Shown here piece after piece: positions 1-6,966 of a DNA stretch of 19,908 nucleotides; the stretch's first letter is position 1; each line of letters opens with the position of its first letter. A model generated the notes under the pieces. The model worked only from the letters and a program-made list of their open reading frames with translations. It did not search any database and was not told the DNA's origin. The stretch covers positions 1 through 19,908 of the forward strand of contig JALLBK010000404.1 in the NCBI GenBank assembly GCA_036940085.1. The letters are read 5' to 3'. This stretch comes from Discostella pseudostelligera. Lineage: Eukaryota; Bacillariophyta; Thalassiosirophyceae; Thalassiosirales; Thalassiosiraceae. Position numbers and translations under genes: made by a program.

Positions 1-667
1 ACGATATCTTTTGAAAGAATCCTCCCATCGACGATGATGAATTTTGTTGTTGTCGCTCTAGATCATCGATATCACGTGTGATTTCTTGCAATGATTTTTC
101 TATTCCTTCTCGTCGTCTCCTTGCTCTATCTAATGCCGTCTCATTGTCCTCGACCAACCAGCATGAACTCAAGAAGTAGAGACGTTCTGCGGGCAGTATG
201 ACATCATTCCGTTGTGCGCCTTCGGGAAAATCAAAAAAGAATCGAAAGGCATACCGCCTACTCTCTATTTCTTGCATCTGACAACCATATGCTCCAGGCA
301 ATACCTTGACTATCTCTATTCCATTGGAACTAATAAAGCTCGGTTCATTCAATGGCTCAACCAACATTAAAGTATTCCCCATCATAACATCACCTCGTAA
401 GAGTCGTTCCTTGCTCATTTCATACTGACACTTTTCATTGGTGAATTCTACTTCTAATGCAAGACCAAGTTTGGCACCACTGGCTGCCCACTCGGGTGGC
501 ATGGCCGTGCCGGGTATGCGTCCGATGGAGAGGAGTAGTTTCGTTTGAATTGTCTGAAGTCGAGACAAGAGGGCGTCGTTGCTCCTGGAGTAAGAGATGC
601 TGCTCAAGGAGGAAAGAGCATGTGCGCCAGAAACGGCGAAGAATAGAAGATTTAGTAGCGATTTCAT
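1..667 (-). CDS. Unrecognised secreted or plastid-directed protein, 5' part only
   Basis: An open frame runs from an ATG at 667 down to base 1 without a stop, giving at least 222 residues; the C-terminus lies outside the window. The start MKSLLNLLFFAVSGAHALSS is a classic signal peptide (Lys, hydrophobic core, AHA before the likely cut). Leucine after the cut is one of the residues tolerated at diatom plastid-import cleavage sites, so plastid or secretory targeting are both possible. The mature part contains PPEWAASGAKLGLALEVEF, a compact segment with PGAYGCQMQEIE and RYAFRFFFDFPEGAQRNDV, then LYFLSSCWL followed by a charged helical stretch. I do not recognise the family. Codon phase is clean throughout, and a short C-terminal coiled coil (RARRRREGIEKSLQEITRD) supports real coding. 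It is divergent from the TsaE gene across about 360 bp. Confidence 0.7.
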   Translation of the reverse strand, partial: MKSLLNLLFFAVSGAHALSSLSSISYSRSNDALLSRLQTIQTKLLLSIGRIPGTAMPPEWAASGAKLGLALEVEFTNEKCQYEMSKERLLRGDVMMGNTLMLVEPLNEPSFISSNGIEIVKVLPGAYGCQMQEIESRRYAFRFFFDFPEGAQRNDVILPAERLYFLSSCWLVEDNETALDRARRRREGIEKSLQEITRDIDDLERQQQNSSSSMGGFFQKIS

Positions 668-1029
668 TAGCTTGCGTAGGAGTGAATGAAGGCAGCATCC
701 GCTATTGTATCCCTAGTGTCGATCACGGCCATCATGGTCAGAATGAGAGTACGATGTACGATAGTGGTACGTAAGTGGAGAGTTAGTTGCTGACTGCGTG
801 ACTCTCCCGACAGAAGAGCTTTCCCGCCAGAAGAGCTTTCCCGCCAAAGCTTTCCACACTGGGGCTTTCCCGCCATATCATTTCTGACGATGGGCTTTCC
901 CGCCATGATGTCTCTCCCCATCATATCAACATCAACACCCCAATCTTCGCCCATTGATGAAGTCGACGAGAGGGCGATGATCATGCCGCCGCTACTGTTT
1001 TAGATGGGGATGGTGTAGGGATAGTAAGC
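668..1029. promoter_or_regulatory. Divergent promoter region between the 1-667 gene and TsaE
   Basis: This intergenic stretch lies between two genes reading outward. The only clear structure in it is the CTTTCCCGCC motif cluster annotated separately. Short open frames on both strands here have no protein-like composition and were left out. Confidence 0.6.
812..904. promoter_or_regulatory. Cluster of four CTTTCCCGCC (E2F/DP-like) motifs
   Basis: A 17-base unit, AGAAGAGCTTTCCCGCC, occurs twice in perfect tandem (812-828, 829-845). CTTTCCCGCCA recurs at 864-874 and 894-904. A related AAAGCTTTCC sits at 846-855. TTTCCCGCC matches the textbook E2F/DP consensus TTTSSCGC. All four copies are in the same orientation, between two divergent genes, so either or both may be controlled. 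That E2F binds here is inference. Confidence 0.5.
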
Positions 1030-1875
1030 ATGGCAAATAATCGTGGTGCATCATATGGGCGCTTCCGTTTCCGTCGTATTTCAATTACCGTCGTCATACT
1101 CGTGATGATGCATAGATTGATAAATGCTACAGCCTTCATGGGCATCCATCGTCGGCATCAACATCAATGGACCTCAATGCTCCTACAGCGACGACGGCAG
1201 GGGCATGTTGTTTTGAGAGCCTTTTCGGGAACTAGACAATCGTCCTCCACAAACATCAACACTCGGCTGCGGAGCACTGCAAATAATGATTATTTTCTCA
1301 ATCTGCGCATTCCGACGCCAGAAGATATGGAAGATATCGGTGGATTGCTCTCGGTAAACTCGACCATTGGCGACATTCTTCTCCTCGATGGTGACTTGGG
1401 CGCAGGAAAGACTTGCTTCTCGCGAGGATTTGTACGTGGACGGACGGGACTACCAAATGAACGTGTTACCTCGCCGACATTTTTACTCTCGAACACGTAT
1501 CCCATCATCGATGAAAAAGGGAGCGAGGGAGGAGGAGCAACACCGACTACTACTTTGATTCATCACATGGATCTGTATAGACTCTCGGGCTCAGAGGATG
1601 ACTTAGCCCCGCTGAATTTGGAGCATGTGTTCGCAAATGGTATTTCGCTAATTGAGTGGCCATCACGCCTTCGTCAAAAGCCTTCGACGAGACTGGAGAT
1701 TACATTGACAATTAGTAATTCTACAAATCAGCAGGCCGGCATAGCTGGCGACGATACAAAAGAAAGATGCATGAAATTAGTTCCGTATGGAGATAGATGG
1801 GTGGAGAGATTGAAGTTTCTAAATTCCGAGGGATATTTTGAAGATTTAATCGTAGACTCATCGATTAATGAGTGA
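1030..1875 (+). CDS. tsaE: TsaE, t6A tRNA-modification ATPase, probably plastid-targeted
   Basis: This is a 281-residue single-exon protein. The C-terminal part is a TsaE (YjeE) P-loop ATPase: Walker A GDLGAGKT (residues 121-128), VTSPTFLL (146-153, switch region), HMDLYRL (179-185) and ISLIEWP (205-211). In bacteria TsaE works with TsaB and TsaD to make threonylcarbamoyladenosine (t6A37) on ANN-decoding tRNAs. The family core is about 150 residues, so roughly 90 N-terminal residues are extra. They hold a basic start, a hydrophobic segment (about 18-35) and NATAFM (32-37), which resembles the diatom ASAFAP plastid-import cleavage motif, followed by an Arg/Ser-rich transit-like stretch. Plastid location is therefore likely. 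An insertion of Gly/Thr residues (about 163-175) interrupts the core. The gene converges on the COPI-associated gene 179 bp away. Confidence 0.88.
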   Translation: MANNRGASYGRFRFRRISITVVILVMMHRLINATAFMGIHRRHQHQWTSMLLQRRRQGHVVLRAFSGTRQSSSTNINTRLRSTANNDYFLNLRIPTPEDMEDIGGLLSVNSTIGDILLLDGDLGAGKTCFSRGFVRGRTGLPNERVTSPTFLLSNTYPIIDEKGSEGGGATPTTTLIHHMDLYRLSGSEDDLAPLNLEHVFANGISLIEWPSRLRQKPSTRLEITLTISNSTNQQAGIAGDDTKERCMKLVPYGDRWVERLKFLNSEGYFEDLIVDSSINE

Positions 1876-2054
1876 CAAAATCAGTCCTGAGTAAATCTGA
1901 GTCCAAGTCCTATCTCATCACAATACAGTGGAATTCAAATCAATGAAGCGACCATTAATGCTTGGCGTCGATGGATAATGGTAGATCAACCGCTGAATCT
2001 AGTATATTGAGTTGTCGCATTTTATACATCCGGCCATAACCCCCAAGTAGCCCA

Positions 2055-3156
2055 CTATTCCAAGTCATCATACCACTCCCCCCGTCCTTCCCACCTATCC
2101 TGCTCGTATTGCCGCTGACTCTCTTTCTGCTTACGGAAATCTTCCTCGACATTCTTCTTTCGTTTCCACTCCGATACCTTCTCTCGGTGATCCTTCTCTA
2201 GACGCTCGTACAATCCCTGCAAGCAGAATACACCCAATAATATGTACAGAATGCCGACGCTGATGATTGTCCAAGCGGTAATGTTGATAAATAACATGGC
2301 GAACAGTGTTAAGAAATCCGGACCTAATACGCTGCTGGTGGATCCTGCGGAAATTTCTTCTACTCTGATGGCTAGATCTTGCTCCATACCGATTAATCCA
2401 ATGAAGGAATAGAGAAAGCCGCGCAGTATCCAATTTTGCACAATTCCATTGAATAATGGGGTGCGGAACTCCACAAGTATGAAAATTAAGCAGAAGATTG
2501 CTAGGTACAATCTTTGGTGCAATAATAAAGGTGAAGATAAGTATTGTTGGCGCAGTCGACACAGGAGGCACCAACATGACTCACCTCACTGCAATCTGGA
2601 GCCATGTGCTCTCATCAATAAAAATTATCAGCGGTATTGTTTGCGTCAAGAACATCATGAAACATGATATGATTGCAGAATATCTCACTACGTCGAATAT
2701 GAGGTGGCATACCGATTTATGTGGACCATCCTTTCTTCGTTTCGATGCTTTGCTACCCGCACCGCTAGTTGTGGATGACGAATCTTGGAGTTTCTTTTTC
2801 TTTTTCCGCATTTTGCCAGAGGTGTTGGATTGCGATACATTATCGTCCACGCTAGACGAAGGGAAGGAGGAAACTATATTGATTCTATTTTGGTTGGGTT
2901 GGTTGTTGGTAGTGGAATTACCCCTAGATGTGTTCGCGTCGGATGTGTCTATGTCGGCAGGCGGTGGTGGCGGCGCCGACACGGGTGGAGGGGCCACCGC
3001 CCCCAGGAAGCCTGGCATTGACAATTGTTCATTGGTGCCTCGCTCATCTCCAATCGATGCCTCAGCAAGAAGTGGCGTAGATTCTACTGATGTATTGAGG
3101 CTATGGGGGTGTAACTTTTGCATGGTGGGTGTGGTGGATATGGTGATTGCATGCAT
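2055..3156 (-). CDS. COPI-associated / TVP15-like Golgi membrane protein (2 exons)
   Basis: Exons are 3156-2585 and 2511-2055 on the minus strand, joined across a 73-nt intron (2512-2584; donor GTGAGT, acceptor CACCAAAG). Joining gives 342 residues, with Arg191 split by the intron. The spliced product reads continuously as a membrane domain: hydrophobic segments near 158-180, 190-206, 218-233 and 256-290, with LVEFRTPLF and NWILRGFLYSFIG between them. This matches the COPI_assoc family (PF08507; includes yeast TVP15), small four-helix proteins linked to Golgi vesicles. The N-terminal 150 residues are disordered, with proline runs (APPPPPAD), Asn/Ser-rich sequence and two basic patches (MRKKKKK, SKASKRRK). 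The charged C-terminus (LYERLEKDHREKVSEWKRKK) is probably cytosolic. An alternative start is Met12. The family call rests on pattern recall. Confidence 0.7.
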
Positions 3157-3989
3157 TTGTCTATCTCGCTCTCCATCCTCTATCCTATCCTATCGTACAC
3201 CTAGATACTAGACGTTCATTTTGGAAATTCTAGATATTATCTAGGAGTACCGTATCTCTGGAGAAAGTAGTAGGACTTCTCGTGGGGAGGTACCATACGG
3301 TACGAAAGTTTTTGGGTATTCCGAACTTTAACAGCTTGTAACCTTGTGGAATGTGGAGATATTATTCTGTGAGATTCTGTGTCTCGCCGAAGCTCATACG
3401 AGTACATCATTACATAATTGTTGAATGTTGAGCAATTTGACATAACGACAATCATGATCTTGAGACCCTGGTACGCGATTAGACAAGAACACTTACGTGC
3501 AATTTTTTTCGCACCTAGAGTACAATGAAACCATACTTTTCAAGTTCAATACCTGTGAGGAGTGTTTCGAAGTGTCCACAACGTCACATGTCCTGGCTCA
3601 GCACAAACCAGCGCAGATTGAACCGGCACCCAATATTGCATGGAGACGATATGCATTTTCCTCAAACTGTGAAAGCTCGGATTCGTGTACTCAAAAGAAA
3701 GACCCCAAGCAGATTAGGGAATGGTGTGTGAAGTTGAAGTCGTCGCGTTCTATGTTCTATGACAAGCAAGATGCTGCAAGAAGTGTTGAGCTGTGTTGAG
3801 TCAATCGAGTGGGATCCATGCAAAAGCTAGATACCTGGAGTACTCAAACAGTGCACAGCAATAAGTAATACTCAATACAGAATAACGTTTCAACCAAGCT
3901 GAGCCTCTTCGCATGCGCAAACTTCTTCTCCTTCGATAATATGATCTCATTATCATTATCAACTCATATTTCATCTCTATACGAAGAAT
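3157..3989. other. Intergenic stretch, no convincing gene
   Basis: About 830 bp separate two divergent genes. Short frames at 3237-3455 (-) and 3497-3799 (+) lack domains, signal peptides or sensible composition. A small hairpin, GTACC-ATAC-GGTAC, lies at 3290-3303. Nothing else was seen. Confidence 0.5.
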
Positions 3990-4538
3990 ATGCAATCCAA
4001 AAGGAAGGTATCGTTCACGCCTACTGTAACAGTGCACCCAGTAGGGAAACTGTCGGACAATGAAGAAGACAAGTCAAGATTGTATTACAGTCGAGGCGAA
4101 TTGGCTTCGATAACTCGCGAGGTCAAGGCCATCATCCAGTTGTCAAAATTACCGCAAGTAGCAGGTTCAGTTCCGAACGGCATTCGTTCAGGAATACACA
4201 ATTGCATCGTCGATCTTCAAGCAGACTTTGCTCTTCGTGGTCTCGAGCTGTATTTATATCCTGCCAGAGCCATGAACAAGTTACTGAGGATGACCGCTAT
4301 AATGAAGTATCAACATGCTTTGAATTCCGACTCCAGCCTGTCAGAGAGCGAAAGAAGTCGCTCCTTGGCGGATATGAGCACCAAGTTGAGCAGATGGTCA
4401 CAAGAAGTGGCTATGGAGACGGCACGCCTTGATTCGATAAGATCATACGGCGATGATTACTTGATTCCGATTACTCGTGAGCCAGAAGCTAAGCGACGAC
4501 GAGTCACATGCGATAATGATGTAAATACAAGATCATAG
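3990..4538 (+). CDS. Small diatom-type RGLE-motif protein of unknown function
   Basis: This is a 182-residue single-exon protein. It opens with a beta-like VSFTPTVTVHPVGKLS, then an acidic segment and LYYSRGELASITREV (31-45). The core RGLELYLYPARAMNKLLRM spans 83-101. A helical C-terminal part (LADMSTKLSRWSQEVAMETA) follows. The order (V-x-F start, W/Y-Y-S-x-x-E-L, RGLE followed by a basic helix, then a repeated small-residue/Ala helix) resembles a multi-copy family of uncharacterised proteins I associate with diatoms; no biochemical role is known to me. AKRRRV (167-172) looks like a nuclear-localisation signal, and there is no signal peptide. The start is the first ATG in a clean frame; the upstream 5' sequence is AT-rich. 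Confidence 0.65.
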   Translation: MQSKRKVSFTPTVTVHPVGKLSDNEEDKSRLYYSRGELASITREVKAIIQLSKLPQVAGSVPNGIRSGIHNCIVDLQADFALRGLELYLYPARAMNKLLRMTAIMKYQHALNSDSSLSESERSRSLADMSTKLSRWSQEVAMETARLDSIRSYGDDYLIPITREPEAKRRRVTCDNDVNTRS

Positions 4539-6059
4539 ACGACGATCGATTGATATGTTAATAGTAATATGCAAAGCTATAAATTAATGCCATCTGACGT
4601 AATAAACCGATACGTAGTAACACCAGTATCATGTAGAATGAGTAGGCAGGTGTGATTTCATATCCGTTCATACAATGCCAACTATCAGAGTTCGTGTTCC
4701 TCTTTTTGACATCACGTGGACATCATTACACTCGCGACTCGTCTATGGTTTCATGTATTGATTATTCTCGGACCGTTCATTGCTGCCTCTCTTTCGAAGC
4801 GTCTCAACAATCCCATTTGTGGATTCAAACCTATTGCTCTTCACGTGAAGAACAATAATATTATTATGCTCGGTCTTCTTTGGTAAGAAGTATGAAGTAT
4901 TGTAGATGCATGTTTACCCTCCTCCACTACGTCGATGCAAATAAGCTTCCATACTTAGAACCGCACTGAGTGCAAATTGGGTGTTGTGTTGCTTTAAGCA
5001 ATTAGGAACCGCATCAAAATACCATGGGAAAGTGGCGTACCAATTTCCAGTGAAATGCATCCTTGAAATACCCTCTCTTCAGATGAACATGCGTGCTTGT
5101 TCCTCGCTTGAAAAGACACCATCGAATCCTGAATACTCTGTTGTCATTAGAGAGTGGATTGTTGCGTGTTAAAGCTCGATCCGCGCGCGGTTACTACCCT
5201 TGCATGCATTGATGATAGTCAACTTGAAAGTTACACGAAATAGGACGTGAAATGTGCGAGGTCGTCATCAATTGTGATCAAAGATCTGCTGGGAGTCATT
5301 CCATACCGGATAGATAATACAACAGGGTTGAAGTATGCGTTGACGGCCGAACCAAGATTGTTGTCTTTATTGGTCATACATACCGACACGTGTCGCATTC
5401 ATAGCCTCATCATCATCCTCTCAGCCGCGAGACAACATGTCGAATTATCTGCAAGCAGAACCATCAGCGTACTTTTACTATCATGCATCATGGCCGAGCC
5501 ATTGCATACCAATGAACTCGGTGAGTGCGACATCACGATTCACGATAAGCTACCCAAATGCAATAACTTCTATCCCCGTTGACGATGATGCATGAGACTG
5601 CCTTCTAATGTTTCAATGGCTCGCTCAACGACGCCTAATCGTACCCCCAACTCTAGACAAGTAAATATCAACTCTGTCGTCGTCAAGTATGAAATGTGGG
5701 TGGTTGATCATGAGTTCACTGGTACGAAATAATGCTGCCCCAGATATCACATGTCACGTTACTTTCGTAACCAGAAACGAATTCTCTGAAGAGAGCAAAA
5801 TATCCGAGCATCGCCCCCTCCCCCACTCAAACGAGGAAGGTATGTACAGATACAGGAAGATGTCTCTAACTCTCTCGCTCTCCCTCTCATGCGTCTAATA
5901 TAATCACATCGGACAAGGTCATCCTCGGGCTGCCAGAGTGGTCTATCTCAAAGAAGTTTCGACTTTCCAGATGTTAATGTTTGTCGGAGTCTATGGCTAC
6001 GGAGATCGCGAGTCTAAAATGTCTAACGACAACGATAAGAGAAGGAAGGTTCACTCTCC
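4539..6059. other. Gene-poor intergenic stretch
   Basis: About 1.5 kb has short frames only (for example 4981-5172, 5247-5582 and 5689-5898 on the plus strand). None has a recognisable domain, signal peptide or compositional bias like the real genes. A TGACGT core occurs near 4592-4597. No tRNA with an intact T-arm was found. It may contain long UTRs or a non-coding transcript, but the sequence gives no positive sign of one. Confidence 0.5.
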
Positions 6060-6350
6060 GACGGGGCGCAATAATTAGGCGGTATTGAAACGGGTCGACA
6101 GGCCTCTCTCTCACGCTCCTCTACCAACCACCCTCCCACCAAGAGCCCAGAGTGTGGGAGGAGTGGAGGTAGATAGTGCCGTATGGTTATGATTTATGAT
6201 TCCGTCCGCCATGGTGGAGGCAGGCCTAGGCAGGCCGTGTTGGCGGGCGCCATGGTGGCAATGGCTGCCACGTCACAAGCGAAGACGATGACGCTGACGT
6301 GGCGCCAAATAGTGATGAATATGGCGGGAAGCGCCGAGACTTCCCGCCAA
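6060..6350. promoter_or_regulatory. GC-rich block of paired inverted repeats, candidate regulatory island
   Basis: Several structures are packed together. An imperfect stem at 6121-6172 has arms CTACC/GGTAG and CCTCCCAC/GTGGGAGG. The direct repeat GCCATGGTGG occurs at 6208-6217 and 6249-6258. AGGCAGGCC is duplicated at 6218-6226 and 6228-6236. GCCACGTCA (6267-6275) faces TGACGTGGC (6295-6303), a pair of inverted bZIP-type ACGT sites. GGCGGGAAG (6323-6331) faces CTTCCCGCC (6340-6348), a pair of E2F-like sites. TTTGGCGCC on the reverse strand at 6300-6308 is also E2F-like. It lies upstream of the 6481 ORF and the protease gene. Factor identities are inference. Confidence 0.45.
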
Positions 6351-6480
6351 AAGTAATATCCTTCTCCACCCTACCCAACAACATTGCTAGGAGTACTTAC
6401 TAGCTAGCCTTTACCCTCTCTAGCTAGAGTAGATATCTATACCTTCACCATCGTGACAAGACCGAACACCGACGACGACG

Positions 6481-6855
6481 ATGATGTCCTTTGGCTCTCA
6501 TCATGATCAACCCGAAGCGATCTCCACCATCACCATTCGAGAACTCATTGGGATTGGGGAACAATCCCACGTTCGGATTCTGGGGGCAGTTGATAGCGGC
6601 AATAAAATGACTTGCCCGACCAGCCCTCACCCCCTGGTGACTGGTGACCATCACAGGTCACCGGCATGCCACCACCTAGAGGACAATGATGCGACACGCA
6701 CGTTCCAATCCCAAAATCATTGGCTTGCATTCTCTTCTTCGCCACCATATTATCACCACAGGTGCAATCCCAGAATCAATGACGCTATCTACTGGGATCG
6801 CCGCCAGCAATCTTGCGTTTACACTCGCTCCTTCCTCCACTTCCTCGGCTCATAA
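6481..6855 (+). CDS. Doubtful short ORF, possibly a real first exon
   Basis: This 124-codon open frame starts directly downstream of the structured promoter-like block. Its first 40 residues look protein-like (TITIRELIGIGEQSHVRILG, which could form alternating beta strands). The rest turns into His/Ser/Pro-rich sequence typical of non-coding DNA. No domain was recognised. It could be a small gene, the first exon of a decayed gene, or part of the 5' leader of the protease that starts at 6967. Confidence 0.2.
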   Translation: MMSFGSHHDQPEAISTITIRELIGIGEQSHVRILGAVDSGNKMTCPTSPHPLVTGDHHRSPACHHLEDNDATRTFQSQNHWLAFSSSPPYYHHRCNPRINDAIYWDRRQQSCVYTRSFLHFLGS

Positions 6856-6966
6856 TATTTCTGTCGCGGGCATTCTCGTCCATCACCAACTTTGCTTTTG
6901 TTTGGTGTCCTCCCTCACCGACCCCATCCCACGTAGTACTTCATCTACCTTCAACTCTCTACAAAG

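Noticed and set aside
3290..3303. The GTACC-ATAC-GGTAC hairpin as a regulatory element
   Set aside because: A five-base stem in AT-rich intergenic DNA is expected by chance, and no second copy was noticed.
3497..3799. A 100-codon Cys-containing open frame
   Set aside because: No signal peptide, domain or repeat of cysteines was seen. Its composition is like that of the surrounding non-coding DNA.
5247..5582. A 111-codon open frame in the gene-poor stretch
   Set aside because: Hydrophobic patches lie in random order, with no start context and no recognisable family.
5920..6020. A tRNA-Leu/Ser-like start (GCTGCCAGAGTGGTC)
   Set aside because: The D-arm resemblance is not followed by an intact T-arm with GTTCGAATC, and the 5' and 3' ends do not pair as an acceptor stem.
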